64,000 nucleotides of DNA from Forficula auricularia. Its lineage: Eukaryota > Arthropoda > Insecta > Dermaptera > Forficulidae. The first letter of the stretch is position 1. Each line of letters opens with the position of its first letter. The stretch covers positions 1,139,864 through 1,203,863 of the forward strand of contig JALMQS010000225.1 in NCBI GenBank assembly GCA_024734495.1, written 5' to 3'. Both the position numbers and the translations under genes were made by a program. Positions 47,041 to 58,300 of the stretch are shown here, piece after piece. Below the pieces are notes generated by a model that made no database searches, was not told the DNA's origin, and saw nothing but the letters and a program-made list of their open reading frames with translations.

Positions 47041-47760
47041 TATTATCAACTAGGGCCTCTCTTTTGACAAATAAATTAATTGAAATCACGGGATCAATGA
47101 TCTGAAAACCATCTATTTAAAAAAAAAAAAAAAAAAAAAAACAAGAAAATGATATTTTAAATTATTTTCAGAATATGATGTGATGAGTAAACCTCGTGTT
47201 AGAGAGATCCGCTCTTTGTTTAAATAAGATACTATCTAGGTATTACTTTTAAATTATTATGAGTTTTGAGCCAAAAAATACACAAAATTAAATTTAACCA
47301 GATAGAAACATATTTTTTAAAAATAAACGTATTTCGAATAAGAAGGTAGATCTTGAAATTAAAAATCCCGTAAATATCTGAATTTTCTATACATTTACAA
47401 TGCTTCTCATACTAGGTATAGAAAAACGTACAAAAGAGATATTACTTGAGAATTGAGAGGGAAAAGGATTAAAGTTCAAAGTGTCATTTTCTCTTATGTA
47501 ATAATTTCATTTCATAAGATATATATCATGGAAAATATTGAATAATAGATAATTTTCTTCCTAAACAGACATTTGTTTGAAATGTTTTATAAATAAATGC
47601 TCTAAGACTTTCGATTAACACCCCCCTCTCCACCAAGGAGTCACTTATTAACTATAACTGAGATAAGAAGAAACATGTTTGTATAAATATTTTTAGTAAT
47701 ATTAAAAATCAATAATTTACTTCAATGTCAATCAATTGTGATTATTTCGATAGCTGCTTT
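47041..47760. other. AT-rich intergenic DNA
   Basis: Poly(A) at 47119-47141. No gene recognised. Confidence 0.4.
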
Positions 47761-48000
47761 CTATTTGACAAATCGTACTCCGCTTAGTAACCTAATGACA
47801 AGCTCTTTTCCATGTGAAGTCTTGAGCTGCCTCTGTATCCAATCTGCTTTATGTCTTTCGTCTTTTTCTGGTGCTTGGAACACACCTAAGACGTCAAATT
47901 CAAATAATAAAAGAAAAAATGACGGATAATATAAAGATTTGTATTTTTGACTTACACATAGTACACTTTTGCTTTGCATTGAATGCTGTTAATTTGTAAT
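47761..48000 (-). CDS. Possible two-exon coding remnant with a 70-bp intron
   Basis: Exon 2 would be 47885-47761: after the acceptor CGTCTTAG it reads VFQAPEKDERHKADWIQRQL and ends SGVRFVK before TAG. It is far less AT-rich than its surroundings and rich in charged residues. A consensus donor GTAAGT (47955-47950) lies 70 bp upstream. Joining there (phase 1) links KQKCTM to C-VFQAPEKD, giving C-x2-C followed by a P-x(9)-W block that loosely recalls the start of THAP domains, which bind DNA in P-element-type transposases. The later C-x2-H of THAP is absent. Upstream, exon 1 runs into a MITE at 48022. It may be a gene remnant, a transposase relic or chance. Confidence 0.22.
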
Positions 48001-48021
48001 ATGACAAGATATATAATACGA

Positions 48022-48270
48022 ATATCGTCGCCTTAGAGTGTAAACCTGCTAACTCACAACAAGGAAATTTTACAGGGCAGATAAAAAACAAACAAAATTT
48101 AATATTGTTGTTATGGAAAGAAACTATTTTTCACATTTTATTTTCTACAATTTACGATCGTAATTTTAAGTACCAATTACTTGGATGATGCTTCATTTCT
48201 TTTTCTTTTGAACGGTATTAATACCTATGTCATATATGATAAAAAATGGATTTAACAGGTTTACACTATT
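48022..48270 (-). mobile_element. TIR element, copy 2
   Basis: Reverse copy of 20816-21069: ATATCGTCGCCTTAGAGTG at the left, with AACAACAATATTAAATTTTG on the minus strand inside. The right TIR is reduced to GGTTTACACT. Confidence 0.55.
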
Positions 48271-48369
48271 TTGTTTAATTCCACCCTCTGAAGATGAAAA
48301 ATTGTCAAATCATCGAAAGTTAAGTGAATAAAGAAGAATAAATTTCAATTTATTTCTTTTTTTTTTTTA

Positions 48370-48540
48370 ATTAGAGAAAGTGGTGTAGGTTTTAAGTGAA
48401 ACATGATATTAATTAATAAAGTAAAGGGTGTGTAGTTTCACAGTGAATGAAATAAAACTCAAAGAGGTTTATACAAACTCAATATATTTCGGATTATTAG
48501 TCCATCATCAGGAGTTTACAAGTTAAAACTGTTTTAGTTT
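48370..48540 (-). repeat. pLTR-like repeat with an intact hammerhead
   Basis: Single-arm copy of 16300-16530, including AGTAAAGGGTGTGTAGTTTC and the leader GTGGTGTAGGTTTTAAGTGA. Confidence 0.7.
48472..48520 (-). ncRNA. Hammerhead ribozyme with long stem I, copy 2
   Basis: Sequence-identical to 16405-16453: stem I 48520-48512 with 48480-48472, core CTGATGA 48511-48505, GAAA 48490-48487. Two identical copies 32 kb apart point to recent spread. Confidence 0.75.
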
Positions 48541-48879
48541 AATTTTTGAGTTTTAGGTAAAATTCTGATCGCCTAGGTCATTTAAGATTATTTACATTAA
48601 ATTGATATAAAATTTTGTAGGTAATAAATAAATTTCCAATCGAAAATGTCCATATCGGGTTGTTTTAAAATACATGGATGGCAAACGCACCTCTTTTGTC
48701 CTAGCTATACAAGAGCATTTGAAATTTCTATTGAAGGCCCATCCTCAGTTCACATAAGAGCAGTGCATTTGCATAACTCAATTCCGACATTAATTGATTA
48801 ATATCTCGGCTTTCGACAACATTTTTACATTTTGAATATAACCACGAACTTTTCAACAAATTTCTTTATTGAAAGAGAC
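48541..48879. other. AT-rich intergenic DNA
   Basis: No gene recognised. Confidence 0.4.
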
Positions 48880-49090
48880 AATACAAGTTGTGTCTTCTGC
48901 TGGAATTATAAATTTTTAATTTATTTATAACGAGACTAATTTCGAGAGCTTTGCCCTCTTCATCAGTCTATTACAATTAATTCCATTACAGAAGACACAT
49001 TCTTTTATTGCCGCCTTCAATTTATAAAAATTCTGCTACTCTTGGCAAAAATAAATTTTCAATTCAAATTACTTTATATATGAAAATTGC
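48880..49090 (-). repeat. Penelope-type pLTR with a hammerhead
   Basis: GAGACAATACAAGTTGTGTC at the left, then the hammerhead block, then CTGCTACTCTTGGCAAAA at the right; same order as 52420-52700. The ribozyme (about 48930-48972, minus) has an intact CTGATGA and a six-pair stem II, but stem III is one base short. Confidence 0.65.
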
Positions 49091-49164
49091 ACCGGAATCC
49101 TGCCTTATTATAGGATTATAGATACACAGATATATAAGTATTATAAAAAAATACAAATCTTTTA

Positions 49165-49360
49165 ATAAACAATCTTAAGGACGTTTATTAACCCAAACGT
49201 TTTGGGAGAAATTCTCAAAAAAATGTTGCTTTCTCTAATGTTTAGAAAGCAACTTTTTTTTCTTTTTTTCAATTAAAAAATTTCCATTGATAAAGGGAGA
49301 ATTTATCCCGAAACGTTTGGGTTAATAAACGTCCCTAAGATTGTTTTTTAAAAGATTTGT
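49165..49360. repeat. Head-to-head hammerhead repeat (U3/A8 type, second family)
   Basis: AACAATCTTA and GGACGTTTATTAACCCAAAC on the left pair with their inverse at 49312-49347. The right arm carries a ribozyme at 49283-49321; the left arm's core is damaged. An inner hairpin on GTTGCTTTCT is also present. Confidence 0.7.
49283..49321 (+). ncRNA. Hammerhead-like ribozyme with U3/A8 core, second family
   Basis: Stem I TCCA (49283-49286) pairs with TGGG (49318-49321). Core TTGATAA (49287-49293) replaces CTGANGA. Stem II GGGA (49295-49298) with TCCC (49306-49309). GAAA 49310-49313, then CGTT with triplet GTT 49315-49317. All other invariant bases are present. Confidence 0.55.
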
Positions 49361-51109
49361 AAATTTTTATTATTTAAAACAATCAATAAATAATTTTTTC
49401 TTTTCTATAAGTATTATATATAATATGTACGTACTAAACACATATTATTATCCTTCTCTATAAGTTGGGAGTTAATTTAAAAAGTAATAAATAATAATTA
49501 CTACTAATACAGATAAACAAGAATACAAATTTAATTTGAAATGAAATACGATAAAACAGCAGAGTTTTAGTTAAGTTTGCAAAATTTATTAGAGATAAAA
49601 AATCTTCAACTACAAATTTAAAAAAATATATATATGTAGGTAATAAATATAACATATTTTGAAAATTAAAATGATTAATAATATTATAATATGAAAAACT
49701 ACGCATAAGCCTTATTAAAAAATTAAATTAATTTTTTATCAATTTTAATATAAATTTCAATATGGGCATAAATATAAACCAAATAAATACTTAAACTAAT
49801 AAGTTTAATCATCTTAATGGATACTAAAATTTGAAGCGTAATAATATCTCTAACAATATTTTTTTTCCTAAAGTATAATAACAACTTTTTATACAAATAT
49901 TATTATTCTATTTTCGTGTTGTTGTTTTTTTCAACACGTATGTATTTACTTTTTCGGTTATTATCAAATACTAAACACACAGTCTTAAATCATTCACAAG
50001 TATAAAATGTTCCTGAAAAATTTGATATTTAGATTATAGTTTGAATTTTATTACTTTTCTTTCCTTTTATTTTAAATTTATTTTCTTAAACGGTAATATC
50101 TCTTGGAAGATTAACTCTAAAGTATATTTATTCGCTCCAGTAATTTTTGCAATATAATATAAAAAATACATTCCCTCCCCTCACTCATAAATTATAATAC
50201 AGTTTACTACCGTGCGAATCCTGTGCAGGAATTCAACCTGTTTTATTTTTAGCGTTGCTTTTTGTTTGAATTTAAGATCAAAGCAAAACGAACGAAGAAG
50301 CAAATTTGTAAAAAAAATAAATCTTATAAGTAAACTTAAGAAAATATATATGGCTTTTGAAATCAGGTATTTTTTATAGTCATAGGTGAGGATTTTTGAA
50401 ATTTCTCTTTAATGCTTTTTTCTATTTAAAAATAAAAACTGTGAAATAATATAGTAATTAAAGTGGGAGATTTTTTTCACTTGAAAAATCGATTTTCTTC
50501 AAAAATTAATTATAAATTAATTCAAAAGGAAAGAAAGAAAGAGTTCTTCATAAAAGACAATTTTTAGTTTTTAATTACCTAATAGTACGAAACCTAGCAA
50601 CGTTTTCGAGAAAGAATTTTAGAATGACTGGTTTTTTAATATTTCTTTTCTAATTGAAGCTTGGTAAGGATGCGTCACATCTGGCTGCTAGAAGCGGTTG
50701 CGTTTACCACTGAGCATCCCTTTTGTACAGGTTGTGGGGAGGGTAGGTACTAATAGAAATTATCAAACAACTCTTAAATTATTAACACTACGGTAAATTC
50801 TGTAATAAGCATAGTTTTAGAGGATGTGTTTTCTGACAACTCTTGTTTAAAGAAATTCACCATAAACCCACCCAAAAAGGGAGGGGGTGGAGAGGGTCAT
50901 CTCAGCTATATTTGTATATATCACAAAGAAATTCTAACAACAAGCAAAATTAAAACAAAAAGAATATGTATAGAAAATTATGAAAAAAATCAACATAAAA
51001 TGATTTGAAAATATTAAATTTGCACTTGTTCAAATGGGATGCGCAAACCGCTCCCAGCAGCCAGACATGCCCTATCTCTACCAAGCTTCAATAAGAAAAG
51101 AAGAGTTAA
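49361..51109. other. AT-rich intergenic DNA
   Basis: A short inverted repeat on GGATGCG around 50668 and 51040 (AAGCTTGGTA... and inverse near 51078) brackets 50655-51090, and 50790-50910 holds words (TTCTGACAACT) from the 56600 repeat. No gene supported. Confidence 0.35.
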
Positions 51110-51270
51110 CCTGAAATCGGAGTGGGTGCTTAATGCTCATACTTGAGAACGATCGTAGAATAAGTCGATCGAAACGCCGTAGTTTTATTCTATTATTTGT
51201 TCTTGTTCAATAAATAATAATAATTATGTGTGATTTAAATAAAAATTCAACAAAATAAAAGCTTCAATAC
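51110..51270 (+). repeat. Hammerhead-family repeat (U3/A8 type)
   Basis: TTGAGAA (51143-51149), stem II GATCG (51151-51155) with CGATC (51166-51170), GAAAC (51171-51175), GCC, GTAG. U16.1 is lost (GCC), so this copy should be inactive. Confidence 0.6.
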
Positions 51271-51944
51271 CTTCATTACTAAGAAAAATAATATCAAAAA
51301 ACCAGCTATTCTAAAATTATTTTTTTCGCAACGTCGCTAGCTCTTATACTATAAGGCTTAGAATAATTCAAGTAACATAAATTTGTTTTGATATGTATTC
51401 TTTGTTTTTATTTTTTTAATTTCTTAAATTCTATTAACTGTAAAGGTTTTCATGCAATTTAAATAATTATATTAATCTCTTTTATTTATTTATATTTATT
51501 TATATTTATTTACTAAACAGTTCAGGCACCAGTCTCTGGCCATATCGTTTTAGTTTTAATTTCTTAACTCAACAGCATGCTTTGAATCATTGGCGCCTAA
51601 TAGGTAGGCAACTAGTAGCGCGGTTTCCTAGCAACAACTGGGTATTTCTCTTCTGACATTGCTACTGGTAAATTTTACAGCCTTCATACAGTACTAGTCG
51701 GGTTTCGTGCATTGATGGGGTTAGAATTGATTAACAGGGCCTCAACGAGATACTGGGAGTTACTACCCTTTAGAAACGCAACGATTTTGCTCCTTAGGTA
51801 TTGACAGAAGTTGGCCAACTATTCAATTACCAAAGGATTATTTCAAAAGATTTTAGATTATAAAGACAGATTCGAGTATTTATTTGTTTATTAAAATAAT
51901 TTTGAAATATAATCTATTTTTAATTATATACAGGAATTTTGTTA
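51271..51944. other. AT-rich DNA with a GC-raised part at 51540-51830
   Basis: Contains GTTTCCTAGCAAC at 51623-51635, a fit to the RFX X-box consensus. No gene recognised. Confidence 0.35.
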
Positions 51945-52150
51945 AGGGAGAATGGTGTGGGTTCTTTGTGAAACATTTTAAATAAAGTAAAGAAAATTTT
52001 GAAATTTTTTTTAAAAACTTTTGAAAATTTGTCCTTTGTGAACTCCTGAAGATGGGCTTATACCCCGAAATATATATTGAGTCGTGCTAAACAAGTATCC
52101 GATCTTTTAATTATGTGAAACCTACCTCTAGTATTTTATATTTTAAATTT
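51945..52150 (+). repeat. pLTR-like repeat with a hammerhead
   Basis: GGTGTGGGTTCTTTGTGAAA leader, long T-rich arm and inverse arm ending TTTTCAAAATTTTCTATTC. Related to 16300-16530. Confidence 0.6.
52042..52082 (+). ncRNA. Hammerhead ribozyme, diverged
   Basis: Stem I ACTC (52042-52045) with GAGT (52079-52082). Core CTGAAGA 52046-52052. Stem II GGG/CCC (52054-52056 with 52064-52066). GAAA 52067-52070, then an A/T stem III and triplet ATT ending 52078. All invariant bases kept. Confidence 0.65.
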
Positions 52151-52419
52151 GAAAAAGTTTCTAAAGTTTTTTTCAAAATTTTCTATTCTTTATATATAGG
52201 AAGTTGAATGTGGACTAATCATTTGAGGTCAACAAAAATTTTGTAATTTTATAAGCTTGTTTGTATGTTTTTGGCAATTTTTTTGTTTTTAATTTGTTAT
52301 TTCATTTATTAATAAATAAACTCCGCTCACTGCAAAAAAATGTCAGGATATAATCTAACCTATACCTACTCCAATATAAACAACTCACATAAACACATAT
52401 ATAATTTAAAAATCAAAGG

Positions 52420-52700
52420 AGACAATAAAAAAGTGCGCCTTCTGCTGAAATTATAAATTTTTAATTTATTTATAACGAGACTATAGCTTCGAGGACTTTG
52501 TCCTCTTCATCAGTCTATTACTTATTATTTCATACATTAATTCCTGTGAATCAATTGTAATAGCCTGATGAAGAAGGAAAAACTCACAAAACTATAGTCT
52601 CGTTATAAATAAATCAGAAAATTTATAATTCCAGCAGAAGACACACTCATTTATTGTCTCCTTCACTTTATAAAAATTCTGCTACTCTAGGCAAAAATAA
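52420..52700. repeat. Head-to-head Penelope-type pLTR pair
   Basis: GGAGACAATAAAAAAGTGCG and GCCTTCTGCTG on the left are mirrored by CAGCAGAAGACACACTC and TTATTGTCTCC on the right. Facing ribozymes: minus 52475-52518 with a perfect six-pair stem II but GAAA changed to GAAG, and plus 52562-52603 with GAAA changed to AAAA. Confidence 0.7.
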
Positions 52701-52849
52701 ACTTTCAATTTAACTTAAAAATCACATAAAATATAACTAAATGGGCCTTGTTTTCCAATAATTTGATGATATTTAATTTTTTAAAAATTCAATTATTTCT
52801 ACATTAGAAGAAATTTTCTCTTCGGAGAGAGACATACTGGTAGAAATTT

Positions 52850-53090
52850 TAATTGATAAGTGATGGAAAGGCAGCCCAAGGATAGTGAAAAATTCTCTGG
52901 AATAAAATAGATTAATTGGAAATTTATTTTTTCCTCACTCAATATCCAACGTTTTGGAGGATTTTCCCTACTTCTTCAGGATTTAAAAGTGCTCATTTTT
53001 TTTGAGTGGGGAAAAAATGGATTTGAAGAGATTTTTTTTCACTATCTTTGGGCTGCCTTTTCAACACTTATCAATTAAAAAATATAATTA
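52850..53090. repeat. Head-to-head hammerhead repeat, worn
   Basis: TTGATAAGTGATGGAAAGGC and its inverse bracket the unit. The minus ribozyme (52946-52984) keeps CTGAAGA but has lost G12. Relative of 62570-63010. Confidence 0.6.
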
Positions 53091-53289
53091 TACAATTATA
53101 AAAAATATTTTTTTTGAGATTATTTGAAATTTCTTCATTGAAAATTTTTTTTTCTTTCGAATTATTATTATATAAGTAATAAAAAAATTAAATCTCAGGA
53201 ATTAAAATGATTTTGAAATTCGTCCATTTTTTTTTCATTTTTTTTTTTTTGAATTAATTTTATTATCTGCTGAATGCGAAAATGATGAT

Positions 53290-53690
53290 CGCCATTCCAG
53301 TTCTGGATTTATTTTTCCTTGAAAGGCCCCATGCACTTGCAGCTCGAGTACTCGATTCAGAAGGGTGTGCACCCCATGTTGATTGGGGTTGCAGGCATCT
53401 GGGTTGCTCCACACACAGCGTTCAATAATGCATGGCCCCGTGATTTAGAGGCATTGTGCCCGGGAGACATATGGGGGCGAGAGAGGCCATTATTTTTACT
53501 CAAGTCCAACCCCTTTCGAAGTGAAAAGCACCCTCACCCTCTCTCCGGGCAGCCATCATTTACCTTGAGGGACGGAGGCGTTCCAAGGAATTATTTTTCA
53601 CCTCTGCGTTCCATAGTCCGAACAATGGCTTTGATTGGCTCTTCAGGTCCGAAACGTGAATTATCACCTTAAATGGGTTTTCTTTTAGAC
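53290..53690. promoter_or_regulatory. GC-raised unique block, candidate conserved noncoding element
   Basis: About 400 bp with sharply higher GC and no repeat partner or TIR. Holds GGGGGCGAGAGAGGCCATTA (GAGA and GCCAT words together), TTGATTGGCT (inverted CCAAT) and TTTGAT. A 117-codon frame crosses it, but with no domain and no periodic codon bias I can see. I infer regulatory DNA. Confidence 0.35.
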
Positions 53691-54255
53691 ATTTTTTACC
53701 TTTACTGGAGCGGTAAAGAAGAAAGGAGGAATAAATTATAAAAAAAGACTGATCAGATTTCTGGCCAGTGGAATTTGTTTTTTGACTTGACCAAAGTATG
53801 AGGAAAGTAAGAAAAATTGATGTTTTTTCTTAATTAATTACAAAAATAGCAAAAATACAGCATTAGGAATTTCATAAAAGAATTGTGAACTTTTAAGAAA
53901 TTATATTTTATGAGATATTAATTATTCGGTAAAAATGTAAATGTGTTAGTGAGTGGATAGTTTTTGTCTGCTCGAAAACTTGCGTGTCAAAGCATAAAGA
54001 TTATCTATATTTTTAAAAAAAATTTATACAAATATCTATAGACACATATAATTAGCCTAAATTTGGAAGATAGAAGAAATTAAGTTAGGCAATATTTTAT
54101 GATATTTATTAAAAAAAAAAAAAATGATTAAATGATTAAATGACGTTTTAGAAACCCTTAAATCTTCATCCTCAGCACAATATTTGATTTGATTTCCCCT
54201 TACAGAGTCCGTTTATAAACTAAAACTATTAGTTTTCCTACACTGTCTGTATAGC
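53691..54255. other. AT-rich DNA with a hammerhead-like remnant
   Basis: On the minus strand near 54175-54142 CTGAGGA, a four-pair stem and AAAACGTC remain; G12 is lost. Otherwise nothing recognised. Confidence 0.4.
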
Positions 54256-54270
54256 AATGTAAATTTAATT

Positions 54271-54387
54271 TTTTTTTTCAATTATGTAGGGATCCGATTA
54301 AAGTCGGATTGCAGCGAGTCGGGCTTGAACCCACGCTAGCTTGACATTAAAAGCATGTACGTTATTCGTTCTACCAGCCTGACCCCC
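54271..54387 (-). mobile_element. tRNA-derived SINE, family A, copy 2
   Basis: Minus strand: A box GGCTGGTAGAACG region, B box GGGTTCAAGCCC near 54321-54332, then GACTTTAATCGGATCCC and a poly(A) tail. A 15-bp target duplication (54256-54270 and 54388-54402) agrees at 13 of 15 positions. Same family as 1520-1642. Confidence 0.85.
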
Positions 54388-54402
54388 ATTGTAAATTAAA
54401 TT

Positions 54403-56257
54403 AGACAAACTTAAAATTTACAAGTATTATTTATGTATTTCACTATAATTTGTTTTATCAAAATACTTTCAACTCTTTTTAAGATATTTTGAAAAATCTA
54501 AGCATAAAATCAATTTTTAATGGACTATTACAATAAAATAGCATACCTATATTTATATAGATTTGTTATGAATGCCTCACTTGCCAAATCGATTAACTCC
54601 AATTTCTGAATTTTATTAAATTTCAATGTCAAGGCAATTGCTTGACTCCTTACTGTATAATTATACCTATATATTCAAAACAAATTTCTCTAATAATAAG
54701 TACTTATTAACACCACTAAATAACAACATTTTTTGTTAGATTCTTCCAAAATTTAAGTGACTTATTTAGAATTTAATTTGATAAATTTTAGGGTTTATGT
54801 AGTAACACAAATTGAACAAATAGTGTAATTTAAGTTAATTAACACTATTTATATCATAAAGAGTTTCGGTCACCACTGGTCAGTTCAAATCATATTCTAA
54901 AACCAGAGCCAAGTGTTTATAAATTATTATTTGTTGAAATATCTATGTTAAATTAAAAATGAGTTATATGTACAGAGTGACAAATTCCAAATCTTCAACG
55001 AAATTGTATGTATAAATATGAAATTATATAGTTTTTATTTTGTATAAGTAATTCTATATAATACAAAATTTTTTATAAAATGTTTCTGTTTTCCCGAAGA
55101 TAGTCTACTAGTGGTGACCGAAACTGTCTAGTAAATCTATGAAATAAGTAGTGTTAATTAACTGAAATTACTCTATTTGTTCAAATTGTATGAATAAATA
55201 AACCCTAAAATTTATAAAAATAAACATTTTTTGGCCATTGAATAATAAATAATGTAATAATAATGTACCTACATTATTTCAAGTCGTGGGTTTTTTCAAA
55301 ATTTTACCGCTAAAATTTAAAAAAATGATTAAAATAAAAAAATAAAAAAAAAAATAATAAAGAACATTGTTGTAAATATGAACAGGGTAGGAAGTATTTA
55401 TTGCTCGATGCTCAAATAATTGTAAAATAAAAAATGGGTAAATTTTAATTTGGAAATAGACCCATTTTTTTTTTTTTAAATTGCATTTTTCCACTTTTTA
55501 TTTAATGATGTTAATCAATTTGGAAGCATTCATATAATAGGAAAAATTATATAAATAGACAAGTGCGTGGTGGTAGCTTAACTCACGACAGATTTTATGA
55601 AGAATTTATGCTGAAAATGTACGCGTTGTTATTTCTTTGCCAATTAATCACAATGGCCAATTAAAAGGGCATAAAGTTAATATTAATAAATCAAACCATG
55701 AGATAATAAGCGATTCAATATTCGTAAACACATTTTATTACACATTAATGTTTATGACTATAGAGTGAATAGATAATAAAGAATTAGGAAGCTACTTTAG
55801 TCCTTTTATTACTTGACTTTTTCTGACCATGACCATCTTAATGTTTTGTTTAGAAATGGGACAAACATATAAAAACCAAAAAACAATTTCATTTTGCTTA
55901 ACCTCTCGGAACCCTCGCAGCTTAATGGAATGCGTATTATTATTATTATTATTATTATAAGGTTGAATTTTGTGGTTTTTTCAGAGGCCATGCATCAATG
56001 GAATAAAAGATTTCATTAACTTGCCCTATAAATCTTGTTATCTCCACATCTCTACAATAGCGTGTTTAGAAGGGACTAGCGGGGGGGGGGGGGCTCTTTA
56101 ATTGTTATTTTTTATTTATTTTTTAATAGGATATTTATTTAATTTTTAGAGGGAAATCGAGGCGGTTTATTGCGTCAAACCAGTCTTAAAATTATATACT
56201 ACTTTATAGTGATGATGATGATTGATGATAATGATTAAAAAAATCTATATATAGGTA
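54403..56257. other. AT-rich intergenic DNA
   Basis: 54840-55220 holds a loose inverted pair (GTCACCACTGG near 54870 and its inverse near 55112, with CTATTTGTTCAA-type flanks), perhaps an old foldback element. (ATT)n at 55936-55957; G15 run near 56077-56091. No gene. Confidence 0.4.
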
Positions 56258-56810
56258 CAGGGTGGGCCATAAAGATCTACCACATTTTGAAGAGGTATAA
56301 AAAAATGAAAAAATTTAACTAGAAAAAACTGAATATATTTTTGAAAAGAACATAAAATATTTTTTTTAATGTCTTTAAACATTATATCAGACAAAAAATA
56401 GGGGGGGGGGGGTCAAAAATGAAAATTCTAGCGCAATTTCCTTACTACTTGGCATAAAAACGGCTGGAGATATTATTATGAAATTTTGTATTAGGATCAG
56501 ATGTCTTCTAGCTTAAAATATAGGCTATAAAATATTTTGATATTTTGACCCGAAAAGGGGGTTTGGGAGGGGTCAATAATGGAAATCATAAAATAACACC
56601 TATACTATTAGCTCTACGGCAAATTCTGTCAGAGGAAAAGTTGTAGAGGATGTAATTTCTGACAACTTTGGTTTAAAAAAATTCCCCCAAAACTCACTCA
56701 ATAGAGGGACAAGGTCAAAAAATGAAAATTCTAGCGCTTTGAACCAAACTCAATCAAAATTTGTATACACAATCTGTAGGCCCCCAAAAGACTAGAAATG
56801 TAGCGCGACC
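56258..56810 (+). repeat. Fragments of the CAGGGTGGGGC / GGGGTCAAAAATG family
   Basis: Starts ACAGGGTGGGCCATAAAGAT and follows the left arm of 8070-8735 including a G run, then continues with words also in 22360-22640 and 50790-50910. No closing TIR. Confidence 0.6.
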
Positions 56811-57880
56811 AGCTCGACTATCATAAAAAATGAATATTCATTAATTTTAAAATTAAATTTCATTTTTGAGATATAACGTAAATAACTAAAAATACCTTAA
56901 ATGAAAAATCTAACTTAAGTTTTAAATTTTGATTCCTTGAGATCTGCTGTCTTTGAAATATCTTGATAAAAGATATACCATTCATTGGTTTTTTAGAATT
57001 AAAGCTAAGAGGTCCACAAAATCAGTATTTTGCAGAAAATTCTAATTTTATTTTGAAATCTATGATAGACTTTAACTTAATACTAAAAATGAAGATGGAA
57101 TGGATCATATTGTAATAAAAAAATTACAAAAAGTACATTTTCGGGGGAAGATAATCTAATTTCAAATGAAACTAAAACCCTTTGTTTATATGGAAATCTT
57201 AATTTTATAAAACCTTCCTAATGCTGGAACATAGTGAATCGAAAAGGAAAAAAAGAAACTAGCTTGAAATCTACCCTCGGAGTGGTTAAAAATTCACACT
57301 GTAAATCGCGCTGAGTGTAGAATTCAATAAGTTTTTTTTCTGGTTTTCGGTCTAGTATGTTTTAAGCCTTAGGAGGCATATAACCATGTTCAGAAAAACT
57401 TCTGGCTGCGACTCTGCAGGTTTACATTCCTAAATACGCCCACATATTCTTTTGGAATGTCAGTCATATTTTGAGAAATTCGCCTTTTTTTTAATTCAAT
57501 AAATTATTTTCCAAATAAGCATAAATTTATTTTATTAAAAGTTAAAATATTAATATTTTAGTTTCTTTGAAAGAGATTTACTAACAAAATATTGTCGTAA
57601 TAACTTACAACAGGATATCCTTGACTATATATCTACATTAAGTAGATTCTTTTAAAATATAAATTCTAGACTTTTTTGGCTAGCCAGATATATATATGAT
57701 TAATTAGCAGACAAGTTTGCTTGCAGCTTAACATGTCTTATATAAATTTGTAAATTGTAAGCAGGACCTAGTGAAAAAATCCCAGGATCTTTATATTCAT
57801 GTTTTTAAAAAATATGACGCTCGTTTCCAAATGCTAATTTTTGAGCTTTTGTACTTGAAGGGGAGAAAAAGAGAGGGGCA
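56811..57880. other. AT-rich intergenic DNA
   Basis: No gene or repeat boundary recognised. Confidence 0.4.
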
Positions 57881-57889
57881 TATATAATA

Positions 57890-58140
57890 TTATTCTAGTG
57901 GAGGATTTCTTTTTCCGACCACCATTTCTAATTTGATCCTTAGGGCTCTCGGTGCTTCTGCTCTCATCGATCCTCCAGCTCGGCTCAATAGGCTCTTTGT
58001 CAAGCGTTGTTGCGACATGGCCATTGTGCCCACAACATGCTCTAGCGGGTTGTTGCTGTTGTTATTCACTTCAAACAGCACTAAAAAAATAAACATCGAA
58101 AGGCTTGTTTCAATCCCATCCAGATCATGTTAGAAAAATA
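57890..58140. promoter_or_regulatory. GC-raised unique block, candidate conserved noncoding element
   Basis: About 250 bp with raised GC, open in one frame on each strand (66 and 68 codons) but with no domain. Holds CGACATGGCCATTGTG and TCATCGATCC. Either a cis-regulatory block or, less likely, an exon. Confidence 0.3.
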
Positions 58141-58300
58141 AATGCCTTGGCATGATGCCTACTAATAAGCTACAATGTTCCACTCGAGGTCGGGCCCCAG
58201 CTTGATTCAGGTCTACAAATTTTTTTTTTCTATATACAAAATCTCGATGAGTAAAATAAAAAACAATTTCAACAACTTAAATTTATTTAGATATATAATA

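Noticed and set aside
48288..48320. Further hammerhead (CTGAAGA ... GAAAG)
   Set aside because: The apparent stem II would use core bases, stem I does not pair and no NUH triplet is in place.
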